From positions 1,240,001 through 1,304,000 of the forward strand of contig NZ_VFMJ01000001.1 in assembly GCF_006715005.1 (NCBI RefSeq): a DNA stretch of 64,000 bases. Reading direction: 5' to 3'. The stretch comes from Serratia marcescens (lineage in GTDB: Bacteria > Pseudomonadota > Gammaproteobacteria > Enterobacterales > Enterobacteriaceae). The translations under genes and the position numbers were made by a program. Positions 24,982-32,936 of this stretch are shown in pieces (within the stretch, counting starts at the first letter, position 1; the number at the start of each line of letters is the position of its first letter). The notes beneath the pieces are model-generated. The model saw nothing but the letters and a program-made list of their open reading frames with translations. It was not told where the DNA came from and searched no databases.

Positions 24982-25578
24982 TCAGACGATCCTGTTAATG
25001 GCGTGAATAAACCGCATGATTTCCTCGTAGGCCGCGCGTTTCAGCGCGGCGGAGACCGTGGAGGCGGCTTTCTGCAGCTGGTCCGCCACGGCGGCGCCGC
25101 TGTCGGCGAATATTCTCGCCTGAACGATGCGCGCTTCGGCCTGTGACAGGCGGCCAATCACATGATCTAACATCGGCAGCAGATCGCTGACAATGGTGTT
25201 TGTCCGATCGTTGTCGGTTTTCAGAGCCAGCCGGCAATTTTTTGCCATGGCGTCCAGCGCGCTGCCGGAGTTGATAAAGGCGCTGCCGTAACCGGCGGCG
25301 TCGGGCCGTTGGCTGCCCAACCCGATGGCGATGCGCGCATCCCAGTGCGCGGCGCCCATCGCCCGCAGCGCAAGGCGAATGTACACCGCCAGCAGCAGTC
25401 CGTTCTCCGGGGCGGCCTGCGCCTGGAAGGCATCGCCGCGAAAGATTTCCACCTGATGCAGCCGCCCGTCGCGCCGCAGCCGATCGAGCAGGCTATGCAG
25501 CCCATTGAGGTAGTTGGCGGTGTCTGACCGGCGGGAATCGACCAGATCGCCGCTGATTACGCTGATTGGCGTCGGCAT
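24982..25578 (-). CDS. SatD-family protein with a C-terminal helix-turn-helix
   Basis: 198 aa from MPTPISVISGDLVDSRRSDT. I chose ATG 25578 with GGAA upstream; the track-length frame starts at a TTG seven codons earlier. The first half is the SatD-like ISGDLVDSR/IFRGDAFQ domain, found also in proteins with nucleotide-cyclase-like folds. The last 45 residues (ARIVQARIFADSGAAVADQL, then QKAASTVSAALKRAAYEEI) read as a helix-turn-helix of the QSAVSxxLKRA kind. So it may bind the palindromes in its own promoter. Known role: SatD in Streptococcus is linked to acid tolerance; here the role is unknown. Confidence 0.7.
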   Translation of the reverse strand: MPTPISVISGDLVDSRRSDTANYLNGLHSLLDRLRRDGRLHQVEIFRGDAFQAQAAPENGLLLAVYIRLALRAMGAAHWDARIAIGLGSQRPDAAGYGSAFINSGSALDAMAKNCRLALKTDNDRTNTIVSDLLPMLDHVIGRLSQAEARIVQARIFADSGAAVADQLQKAASTVSAALKRAAYEEIMRFIHAINRIV

Positions 25579-25614
25579 GGCGTGTTCCGTTGTTTGCAAA
25601 AGGATGACTATAAA

Positions 25615-25690
25615 TTCGCACCTGGATACGAATATGTCAATAATTCGCCTGTAGATGCGAATTTATCGAATTTTCGCCGGTGAGGACGAA
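25615..25690 (-). promoter_or_regulatory. three palindromic sites, 29-base period, in the satD promoter
   Basis: TTCG-N10-CGAA occurs at 25615-25632, 25644-25661 and 25673-25690, exactly 29 bases apart. Inner bases are also shared (TTCGC at all three, T at inner position 5). A perfect minus-strand TTGACA lies at 25640-25635, between sites 1 and 2, so site 1 sits in the promoter spacer/-10 zone: a repressor arrangement. Confidence 0.75.
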
Positions 25691-25771
25691 ACGAGGTAGG
25701 GCGAGGGGGGGATGAACGGCCGGGAATGCGCGGGCCTGTCAGGCTCGCCACCGGCGACGTAGACGGAAAGT

Positions 25772-25786
25772 GGCCGGCAACCGGCC
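25772..25786 (-). terminator. GC-rich hairpin after the 59-aa gene
   Basis: GGCCGG/CCGGCC with a 3-base loop directly after the stop codon of the leftward small gene; no U run. Confidence 0.4.
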
Positions 25787-25788
25787 GC

Positions 25789-25968
25789 TCAGAAGCTTTT
25801 AACCAGCACGTCACGCGGCATTTCGCTGCCGTGTTTCAGCAGGTGCTCAAACGATCGTTCGCTGCTTTTCAGCTGCTGCAAAAACTCTTGTGGCGACAGA
25901 TCGTGTTTTTTGCCGCTCATGTAAGCCAGCGCCAGTTCTTTTGCCTGATAGCGGGAGAAGTTGTACAT
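25789..25968 (-). CDS. 59-aa protein, unrecognised
   Basis: MYNFSRYQAKELALAYMSGK begins a soluble, mostly helical small protein ending MPRDVLVKSF. GAGGACACC precedes the ATG at 25968, so the longer frame from 26022 is unlikely. It lies between the satD promoter and ybdK and belongs to neither operon clearly. Confidence 0.6.
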   Translation of the reverse strand: MYNFSRYQAKELALAYMSGKKHDLSPQEFLQQLKSSERSFEHLLKHGSEMPRDVLVKSF

Positions 25969-26063
25969 GGTGTCCTCGATACGGTGAATGTCAGTGCTCA
26001 CGATTGTAGCGAAAGAGCACATAATGAACAGTGGCTTTGGCGTATGGAATCGATAGCCGAAAC

Positions 26064-27173
26064 TTAACTTGCCGGTTGCAACAGCTCATCGCACAGGCGT
26101 TTGATCACCTGAGCCTGCGGCAGGCCGTTGTGCAACATCTGACGGATATGCTCCGAATCGCTGATGCCCTGGCGGACATGGCGCTCGACGGCCTGTAGCA
26201 CGGCCCGATCCTCCCGCCGCTCGGCGACATCGCTCAGCGCCTCCAGGGTGTGCAGGATGTGGGCGGTCAGGCTGCAGCGGCGCAGCGTCGCGGGATCGAC
26301 GTATTCGGCGGCGAAACCGCTGCGATAGGCGTTGATCTTGTTGTAGTGGGTGAAGGCATCGTATTCCGGCGCGATCGGCGTCCGGCGTTGCAACAGAAAA
26401 TCAGCCAGCAGACGGCAGTAACCGACCAGCAGCACGGCGTGCGCGAGGCGCAGTGGCGTATCGCAGATGCGGATTTCCACCGTGCCCAGCTCCGGTTTCG
26501 GCCGCGCATCCCAGTAAATATCCTTTACGCTTTCAATCACGCCGGCGGCGTTAAGCCGTTCGTAGTAGGCGGTGAATTCGTGCCAGCTATAGATGTGTTC
26601 CAGGCAGCCGTAGTTGGGGAAGGAATTCTGGGCGCTGAAGCGGGAGCTGGCAAAGCGCGTGTCGACGCCCTGATACAGCGGCGACGAGGCGCTGAGCGCG
26701 ATCAGCTGTGGAAAATAGGGCGTCAGCGCATGGCACAGGTACATCGCCTCGTCCCCATCGTTGACGCCGAGGTGAATGTGTTGACCGAATACGCAGGCCA
26801 GCTTGGAGAGATAGCCAAAGCGGCTGGCCAACTGCCTGTAGCGCGCGTTGTCGCTGATGACCTGCTTGCGCCAGTCGTTGCTCAGATGGCGGCCGCCGCC
26901 GCAGACGTCGCAGCCCAGGCGCTGCGCGCTGTGCCGGACGGTTGCGGTCAGGGCGCGCAGCTCGACGTGCAGTTCATCGAGGTCGCGGTGCACCGAGCTG
27001 TTCAGCTCCACCATCGATTGGGTGAGCTCGTGTTTGACGCGCCGGCGGTCGCCGATCTCGCTGACCACCCGGTCGGCCCGATCCGTAAGATCGTAGTGTT
27101 CGGCATCGACCAGCTGCAGCTCTATTTCGGTGCCGATAGAGAGCCTTTCCGAACGTTTGAATGTGAGTGACAT
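26064..27173 (-). CDS. ybdK: YbdK-type carboxylate-amine ligase
   Basis: 369 aa, family length. The N-terminal SIGTEIELQLVD (residues 12-23), central FGQHIHLGV and GTVEIRICDTPL motifs define the YbdK branch of the glutamate-cysteine ligase superfamily, which has weak gamma-glutamylcysteine synthetase activity in E. coli. Soluble, ATP- and Mg2+-dependent. GGGAGG precedes the ATG. The role in the cell is unclear. Confidence 0.92.
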   Translation of the reverse strand: MSLTFKRSERLSIGTEIELQLVDAEHYDLTDRADRVVSEIGDRRRVKHELTQSMVELNSSVHRDLDELHVELRALTATVRHSAQRLGCDVCGGGRHLSNDWRKQVISDNARYRQLASRFGYLSKLACVFGQHIHLGVNDGDEAMYLCHALTPYFPQLIALSASSPLYQGVDTRFASSRFSAQNSFPNYGCLEHIYSWHEFTAYYERLNAAGVIESVKDIYWDARPKPELGTVEIRICDTPLRLAHAVLLVGYCRLLADFLLQRRTPIAPEYDAFTHYNKINAYRSGFAAEYVDPATLRRCSLTAHILHTLEALSDVAERREDRAVLQAVERHVRQGISDSEHIRQMLHNGLPQAQVIKRLCDELLQPAS

Positions 27174-27245
27174 GGTGCCTCCCCCTCAATACGCAACGTT
27201 AATTCAGTATACGTCGCGGGGGGAGGCTTTGCCGCCGAAGGGACG

Positions 27246-28208
27246 TTAGTGCAGTTCGGCCCCGCTGCGGTCGGCCAGCGCTTCCAGCAGCGGGGCGGAA
27301 GGCACGAAGAACAGGGTGCCGGTCACCGCGTGGCTAAAATCGAGCAGCCGATCGTAGTTGCCGGCCGGGCGGCCGATAAACATGTTTTCCAGCATCTGCT
27401 CGATCGGCTGCGGGGAGCGCGCATAGCCGATAAAGTAGGTGCCGAATTCGCGCAGGCCGGGGCGGCCGAACGGCATGTTGTCGCGCAGAATTTTCACCTC
27501 GTTGCCTTGCTCGTCGGTGATGGTGGTCAGCGAACTGTGCGATGACGACGGTTTGACCGCTTCATCCAGCTCGATGTTGGACTGCTTATGGCGGCCGATG
27601 ATCTTCTCCTGCGTTTCCACGCTGAGCGAGTTCCAGCCCTGCATATCGTGCAGGTATTTTTGTACCAGCACGTAGCTGCCGCCGCTGAACGCCGCGTCTT
27701 CGTCGCCAATCACTGTATAGTCGAAGGCTTCGTGCCCCTCCGGGTTCTCCGTGCCGTCGACGAAGCCGATCATGGCGCGCTGATCGAAGTAACGGAAGCC
27801 GTGCACCTCTTCGATCACCGTCACGGCGTCGCCGAGCTTGGCGGTCAACTGAGAGGCCAGTTCGAAACACAGGTCCATTTCATCGGCGCGGATATGCAGC
27901 AGGATATCGCCAGGCGTGGCGACGGCGATGCGTTCCCCGCTGCCGATCGGGCTGAACGGATGCAGCTGGCGAGGGCGCGGCGCACCAAACAGCGTATCCC
28001 AGGCTTCGGAGCCGAAGCCGCAGACGCAGGTGAGGTTGCCCGCCGGCGCGCGTTTGCCGACCGAACGCACCACGGCGGCAATGTCGCCGCACCAGGCGCG
28101 CACCGCCGCCAGATGGGCGGGAACGGGCGACAGGGTGGCGACGATGAAGATGGCATGGCGCGTCACCGGCGTGAATACGGCTTGCGGCAGAGGGTTATTT
28201 GCATTCAT
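27246..28208 (-). CDS. yfeX: YfeX-type dye-decolourising peroxidase
   Basis: 320 aa. The Dyp signature GFVDGTENP is at residues 148-156 with the catalytic Asp at 151; a His near 224 (SSSHSSL) is the likely haem ligand. It is a cytoplasmic haem peroxidase, proposed also as a haem deferrochelatase, a claim that is disputed. GGAG lies before the ATG. It is followed on the same strand by the yfeX-bestrophin-fdhD row, but spacing of 30-60 bases leaves the operon question open. Confidence 0.93.
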   Translation of the reverse strand: MNANNPLPQAVFTPVTRHAIFIVATLSPVPAHLAAVRAWCGDIAAVVRSVGKRAPAGNLTCVCGFGSEAWDTLFGAPRPRQLHPFSPIGSGERIAVATPGDILLHIRADEMDLCFELASQLTAKLGDAVTVIEEVHGFRYFDQRAMIGFVDGTENPEGHEAFDYTVIGDEDAAFSGGSYVLVQKYLHDMQGWNSLSVETQEKIIGRHKQSNIELDEAVKPSSSHSSLTTITDEQGNEVKILRDNMPFGRPGLREFGTYFIGYARSPQPIEQMLENMFIGRPAGNYDRLLDFSHAVTGTLFFVPSAPLLEALADRSGAELH

Positions 28209-28241
28209 TGCATTCGGCTCCAGTGTGTTCGGGTGAAATCG

Positions 28242-29159
28242 TCAGATCAAATTAAAGTGCTCGTCGGGTTTCATCGGCGGCGGCAGCGGGCTTTGGTCGT
28301 TCATTTCCAGCAGGTTGCGCTCGATGGTGTTGCAGATGGCATTTAACGGCAGATGGTTGGCCGACACGCCAAACGGATCCTCCAGCTCTTCGGCCAGTGA
28401 GTCCCAGGATAAGAAGGTATAGGAAATGAACACCGAAACAAACGGTGTCATGTAATGCAGGTCGGTCACCAGGGCAAAAGGCAACAGGCTGCAGAACAGG
28501 TAAACGGTGCGCTGCAGGATCAGGGTATAGGCGAACGGTACCGGCGTGCTGGCGAGCCGTTCGCAGCCGCCGAGGGTGTGCGACAGTTCGCTCAACTTAT
28601 CGTCGATCAGCCCGTAGGTAATGTCGCTCAGCAGCCCCTGACGGCGCAGCTTGCCGATTTCCTGGCCCAACATCAGCAGGATGCGGTTGGTCGGCATCGG
28701 GCTGGCGATCACTTCGGCCAGCTCTTTGCTGCTGAGGTTGTGATACAGATCGGCGGTGGGATCGGTGGCGCGCAGCTGATGTTTCAGGCTCCAGCTGAAG
28801 GCGATCAGCAGTTTGGCGACCTTTTGCTGCACCGCCGGTTCGTCCGGCAGCAGGCTTTTGATCTGGCGCAGCAGCGATCGCTCGGTAATCAGCAGCGAGC
28901 CCCACAGGTTGCGCGCTTCGACAAAGCGGCTGTAGCCGGCATTATTGCGAAAGCCGAGAAAAATCGCGATGGCAATGCCCAGCAGGCTGAACGGCGCAAT
29001 GGTTAAATGCACGCCGAGCTGTTCGTACCATTGGTAGCTGATCACCGCCACTATCGACATCAGCACGTTCAGCGACAGGCGAAAGGTGATCTTTGACAGC
29101 ACGGAACCGTGCCAGGCGAACAGGCGAAAAAACCAGTTCTGGTTCGGGCGAATTATCAT
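28242..29159 (-). CDS. bestrophin-family (UPF0187) anion channel
   Basis: 305 aa. It starts MIIRPNQNWFFRLFAWHGSV and has four hydrophobic segments with the conserved GFRNNAGYSRFVEARNLWGS block of bacterial bestrophins such as Klebsiella KpBest and E. coli YneE. It forms pentameric ion channels in the inner membrane. The ATG lies 11 bases after AGGAAG. Confidence 0.92.
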   Translation of the reverse strand: MIIRPNQNWFFRLFAWHGSVLSKITFRLSLNVLMSIVAVISYQWYEQLGVHLTIAPFSLLGIAIAIFLGFRNNAGYSRFVEARNLWGSLLITERSLLRQIKSLLPDEPAVQQKVAKLLIAFSWSLKHQLRATDPTADLYHNLSSKELAEVIASPMPTNRILLMLGQEIGKLRRQGLLSDITYGLIDDKLSELSHTLGGCERLASTPVPFAYTLILQRTVYLFCSLLPFALVTDLHYMTPFVSVFISYTFLSWDSLAEELEDPFGVSANHLPLNAICNTIERNLLEMNDQSPLPPPMKPDEHFNLI

Positions 29160-29217
29160 GACGTGGGTGCTTCCTGGTGTCCTGCTATTGAGAATAGTCG
29201 ATTCTTATCCGGCGGCG

Positions 29218-30060
29218 TTAGGCCGCCGTTGTCGATTGCCAGAGCCGCTGCGGATGCGTATAGACGGTGGCGCGCCCCGGTTTGCTGAAGCCCACCAGCG
29301 TCAGGTTGCTGCGCTCGGCCACTTCCACCGCCAGGCGTGTGGCGGCGGAAACGGCGAACAGGATCTCGACGCCGCACATGGCGGATTTTTGCACCATTTC
29401 ATAGCTGGCGCGGCTCGACACCAGCGCCGCACCCTGCAGCCACGCCTGTTGGCTGCGGTAGCCCAGCAGCTTGTCGAGCGCCACGTGGCGGCCGACGTCT
29501 TCACACCCGCCGCTGAGCGCGCCGTCCGGCTGGATCCAGGCCGCCGCGTGGGTGCAGCCGGTCAGTTTTCCTACCGTTTGCACCTCCTGCAGCTGCGCTA
29601 ACGCCCGGTCGAGCAGCGCCAAATCGAAACGTTGCGTGAAAGGCAGCGGCGCGATGGGCTGAGCAACCTCCTGCAGCTGTTCCACCCCGCAGACGCCGCA
29701 GCCGGTACGGCCGGCCAGGCTGCGGCGCTTCTCTTTCAGCTGCATAAAGCGGCGGCTCGAGAGTTCTACATGCACTTCGATGCCGTTGCAGGCCGGTTGT
29801 TGGCGGATGTCGTAGATATCGTCAGGGGAGGCGATGATGCCTTCGGACAGCGAAAAACCGATGGCGAAGGCCGCCAGATCTTTCGGCGTCGCCATCATCA
29901 CCACGTGGGAAATGCCGTTGTACACCAGGGCGACCGGCACTTCTTCCGCCAGCCAATCCTGCTGCGCCAGGGCCAGATCGTTACGCTGCCAAACCGCGTG
30001 GCGCGACAGGCATTCCTGTTTGATATCGTCGGTTTCTGCGAGGAGTAGGTGCTTGTTCAT
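29218..30060 (-). CDS. fdhD: FdhD, formate dehydrogenase sulfurtransferase
   Basis: 280 aa. The redox pair in [12 protein letters not shown] (about residue 117-128) carries the persulfide that FdhD passes from IscS to the molybdenum cofactor of formate dehydrogenase. [17 protein letters not shown] is the cofactor-binding block. No formate dehydrogenase gene is adjacent. GAGAACGTT precedes the ATG. It is cytoplasmic. Confidence 0.95.
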   Translation of the reverse strand: MNKHLLLAETDDIKQECLSRHAVWQRNDLALAQQDWLAEEVPVALVYNGISHVVMMATPKDLAAFAIGFSLSEGIIASPDDIYDIRQQPACNGIEVHVELSSRRFMQLKEKRRSLAGRTGCGVCGVEQLQEVAQPIAPLPFTQRFDLALLDRALAQLQEVQTVGKLTGCTHAAAWIQPDGALSGGCEDVGRHVALDKLLGYRSQQAWLQGAALVSSRASYEMVQKSAMCGVEILFAVSAATRLAVEVAERSNLTLVGFSKPGRATVYTHPQRLWQSTTAA

Positions 30061-30174
30061 AACGTTCTCGTGACTGTCGGTGACGAGGCGCCGACGGGGA
30101 TGAATTCTTATTAGCAGGTGTGGGGATTATACAGGATTCTGATCCCGCTCGCGTAGGGAATCACGCCCTGCAGG

Positions 30175-30546
30175 TTATCCACAGTTTTAGTGGATAACGT
30201 GTGTGCAAGGCGGAGTGAAACCGTTAGCAGGCGTAAAAAAAAATCGCTCAGAAAATTATTATATTACGCGACAAAGCGCGATCCGCAGGGGGATTGGGGG
30301 TTGCACGCGTTCGCGTTTTGTTTATGCCAAACTGTATAAATATACAGTTTCGTTATGATTATGCTGAGCAATTCAAGATTGTATGCTTTTTCACCAGGTG
30401 AACCCCTGACGTTACCGCTGTTTGCCGATCGCGTGGCCTGCGGTTTTCCCTCCCCGGCGCAGGACTATGTCGAGAGCCGGCTGGATATCGGCAAACTGCT
30501 GGTGCGGCATCCTAATGCCACTTATTTCGTGCGCGCCAGCGGTGAG
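30175..30546 (+). repeat. upstream copy of the umuD promoter/5' region
   Basis: From TTATCCACAG to the GGTGAG of umuD codon 64 this segment repeats at 32228-32598, one base longer in an A run and with scattered substitutions, more of them near the right end. By eye about 95% identical. Confidence 0.9.
30330..30349 (+). promoter_or_regulatory. LexA (SOS) box of the truncated umuD copy
   Basis: AACTGTATAAATATACAGTT contains the CTG-N10-CAG core with a nearly all A/T centre. It ends five bases before the ATG. Confidence 0.9.
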
Positions 30547-30792
30547 ATGGAGCGAGGCAGGATGGATCAGGCACTGAATTTTTCACTCAGCTATGCGCAG
30601 CTGACCCGGGAAGCAGAAGATGTGATTAAAAAATGCAATCTGAACCAGGGCGGGATGGGTTACACCCTAGAGTTGGGTAAGGCTTCTGTCATTCTGAGTT
30701 TCTGGTACGGTCTGGCGCTGCAGGGCTATCCGGGCACAATAATGGATGAACGTGTTGATGCCGACCGGCTGCGCCTGCATGTCCTCATCTAG
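30355..30792 (+). pseudogene. umuD: umuD 5' fragment fused to unrelated sequence
   Basis: Codons 1-64 match the intact UmuD downstream, including the Cys29-Gly30 self-cleavage site, but homology stops one codon before the catalytic Ser65. The frame then runs on for 80 codons of unrelated sequence ([20 protein letters not shown]...). The chimera cannot be an active protease. The tail could be translated separately from ATG 30562, which has GAGGCAGG before it. The LexA box is intact, so the fragment would still be SOS-induced. Confidence 0.85.
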
Positions 30793-30830
30793 ATGCGGAA
30801 GTATGCCGCCCCCAAACGGTAACTGATATT

Positions 30831-31280
30831 TTGCTGGTTGAGCAGATAGACCGCCTGACCCGTCTCAGCAACAGTGACTGGATGACGTTGAAAAAGCAGA
30901 TTGAGCAGCATGAGTTACGGATTGTCAGCCTGCATGTCCCTACCTCATGGCAGGCGCTGTCAGAGAAAGATCCTTCACAGGCGGACCCGATCACCCGTGC
31001 AGTAATAACCGCCATCAATAACATGCTAATCGACCTGATGGCCGCGATGTCACATAAGGACTGGTTGAGTCGCCGCCAACGGCAAAAGCAGGGAATTGAA
31101 CGGGCGCATACGTTGGGTAGATACCGGGGAAAGCAGGCAGATCAGGAACGACATCAGAAAGTCCTGTACTACCGACAGATTAAGAAACTGAGCATCCGAG
31201 AAACAGCAGACGCGACAGGCTACAGTACCTCCCAAGTTTGTCGCATTCAGGCCTTCTATAAAGAAGTTGAGACTGATTAA
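30831..31280 (+). pseudogene. serine recombinase, N-terminus missing
   Basis: The frame LLVEQIDRLTRLSNSDWMTL corresponds to the middle of a resolvase/invertase catalytic domain (the VEQIDRLSRL-type helix). It continues through RRQRQKQGIERAHTLGRYRG and ends in a helix-turn-helix (SIRETADATGYSTSQVCRIQ). The catalytic serine region expected about 60 residues earlier is not in this frame; the same frame is open back to 30759 but shows no family sequence there. It is therefore a fragment. Confidence 0.8.
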
Positions 31281-31355
31281 AAAGCAGCCTTAATGTACAA
31301 TAATTTTCGATATCCAAACTTACCCCATGAACAATCAATGAGTTAGAGGTGAAAG

Positions 31356-31727
31356 ATGATTTCATACAAAAAAATCATACCTGCTCTTGTCATATTCGCT
31401 CTATCTAATGCTGTGGCATATGCGAATGATTTCGACAAATCAAATGAAGCGATGGCAATTTCAGCAATAGGTTTTTCTGGCTCAAATGCTCGTGTTGCAC
31501 ATGATGTTTGTGGGGCAACCAATGAGAAAATTGATAAATATAAAAAACAAATAAAAGACTCATTAACTAGAACATTAAAGTATGAACAGTCAGGATTCGA
31601 TACGCATTGGGATAATGGTTGGAAAAATGCTGATTTTTTGGTTAAGTCATTAAGTAATGATGAAGCCTATAAAAAAGAATATTGCCGAGAGGTTTTAGAT
31701 GGAATTAATAATCCTGAAATGAATTAA
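31356..31727 (+). CDS. AT-rich gene for a small secreted protein, unrecognised
   Basis: 123 aa with a clear signal peptide (KKIIPALVIFALSNAVAYAN). The mature part has two Cys (in VAHDVCGATN and KKEYCREVL) that could pair. AGAGG eight bases before the ATG supports expression. Base composition is far more AT-rich than any neighbour, a sign of recent transfer as cargo of the element. I know no family. Confidence 0.7.
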   Translation: MISYKKIIPALVIFALSNAVAYANDFDKSNEAMAISAIGFSGSNARVAHDVCGATNEKIDKYKKQIKDSLTRTLKYEQSGFDTHWDNGWKNADFLVKSLSNDEAYKKEYCREVLDGINNPEMN

Positions 31728-31730
31728 GGA

Positions 31731-32030
31731 TTATTCCTTATTCGGGGTTCTACGCCGGAACCCCAGATTTTTCCGTCCGCTAAAATTATCCCGGTTGAGC
31801 AGCTTTATACCGTCAGCTCGCAGTGGACCATCAGGGGAAATGTGGCGGTACAGCGTTTGTCGGGTTATCCCAAGCTCCTGGCATAACGTACTGACTTTCG
31901 TCTCTGGCCGTCCCATTGATGCCATTACCAGTCGCAATTTTATTGGCGTCATTTTGTAAGGCCGTCCGCCGTTCCTCCCGTGGGCTCTTGCTGAGGCAAG
32001 GCCTGCCGCTGTTCTTTGCGGCGCTGTACG
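31731..32030 (-). pseudogene. C-terminal fragment of a Tn3-type/invertase serine recombinase
   Basis: The minus frame reads RTAAGLASARAHGRNGGRP, then MASMGRPETKVSTLCQELGI and TRQTLYRHISPDG, the linker and DNA-binding end of resolvases. The catalytic half is absent. The family match is clear; the left limit is the stop at 31731, the right limit approximate. Confidence 0.8.
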
Positions 32031-32227
32031 CAGCAGAGACCGACGGCCGCGCGCGACTGGCTCGACACCCGCTTAGTCCCGCCCTCTGGTCAAATGCAGG
32101 CTGACGTGTACAGCCTGCAGGCAGAGGATTTCGTCTGGCAACCGGTATCGCCCGCCGTCGGCGCCGTTCGCAATGACAATCCCTCACTCATCCTGCCCAT
32201 CGATACGCCAACGGTCTGAGTGCCGCA

Positions 32228-32598
32228 TTATCCACAGTTTTAGTGGATAACGTGTGTGCAAGGCGGAGTGAAACCGTTAGCAGGCGTAAAAAAAATCGCT
32301 CAGAAAATTATTATATTACGCGGGAAAGCGCGATCCGCAGGGGGATTGGGGGTTGCACGCGTTCGCGTTTTGTTTATGCTTAACTGTATAAATATACAGT
32401 TTGGTTATGATTATGCTGAGCAATTCAAGGTTGTATGCTTTTTCACCAGGTGAACCCCTAACGTTACCGCTGTTTGCCGATCGCGTGGCCTGCGGTTTTC
32501 CCTCCCCGGCGCAGGACTATGTCGAGAGCCGGCTGGATATCGGCAAGCTGCTGGTACGGCACCCCAATGCCACCTACTTCGTGCGCGCCAGCGGCGAG
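32228..32598 (+). repeat. downstream copy of the umuD promoter/5' region
   Basis: Second copy of the segment at 30175-30546; this one leads into the complete umuD. Confidence 0.9.
32382..32401 (+). promoter_or_regulatory. LexA (SOS) box of umuD
   Basis: CTGTATAAATATACAG core at 32384-32399. TATAAAT inside the box can serve as the -10, so LexA binding would block the polymerase. Confidence 0.9.
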
Positions 32599-32841
32599 TC
32601 GATGATCGACGGCAATATTCGGGACGGCGATCTGTTGATTGTCGACAGCGCCCTGACGCCGGAGCACGGCAATATCGTGATCGCCGCGGTGGATGGCGAA
32701 TTCACCGTCAAAAAACTGCAGCGTCACCCCGATGTGCGGCTGTTGCCGATGAACCCCGCCTACGCGCCGATCGTGTTCGACGACGAGGCGCAGCTGGAGA
32801 TCTTCGGCGTGGTGACCTTTATCGTCTACGCGGCGCGGTGA
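32407..32841 (+). CDS. umuD: UmuD, self-cleaving subunit of DNA polymerase V
   Basis: 144 aa. The cleavage site Cys29-Gly30 ([11 protein letters not shown]), nucleophile Ser65 (GESMIDG) and general base Lys103 (GEFTVKKLQ) are all present. After RecA-stimulated cleavage, UmuD'2 joins UmuC for error-prone bypass. The start could be 32407 or 32413; either lies only 5-11 bases past the LexA box, so the mRNA leader must be very short. Unlike the usual umuDC operon, umuC is not next but 5.4 kb away. Confidence 0.94.
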   Translation: MIMLSNSRLYAFSPGEPLTLPLFADRVACGFPSPAQDYVESRLDIGKLLVRHPNATYFVRASGESMIDGNIRDGDLLIVDSALTPEHGNIVIAAVDGEFTVKKLQRHPDVRLLPMNPAYAPIVFDDEAQLEIFGVVTFIVYAAR

Positions 32842-32936
32842 CTTCGGCATTTTTTTTCACTTTTTTCTGCCCGATCTTTTTATTGGCGTGACCTCTCTAC
32901 TGAGTTTCCAGTTCATTACACTCAGGGGAATCCTTC

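Larger units (their letters stand above)
30547..32227. mobile_element. remnant of a recombinase-bearing element between two umuD copies
   Basis: 1.68 kb bounded by the two copies of the umuD 5' region. It holds a 5'-truncated serine-recombinase fragment (plus strand), an AT-rich secreted-protein gene, and a C-terminal fragment of another recombinase (minus strand). A 67-codon open frame at 32016-32219 has no recognisable product. I see no terminal inverted repeats. Confidence 0.7.

Noticed and set aside
25615-25690. CRISPR-like array because of the 29-base period
   Set aside because: Only three 18-base dyads with short 11-base gaps and no cas genes; promoter operators explain it.
32016-32219. 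67-codon plus-strand ORF in the mobile remnant
   Set aside because: Possible cargo fragment, but no recognisable family and its start overlaps the antisense recombinase fragment; not called as a gene.
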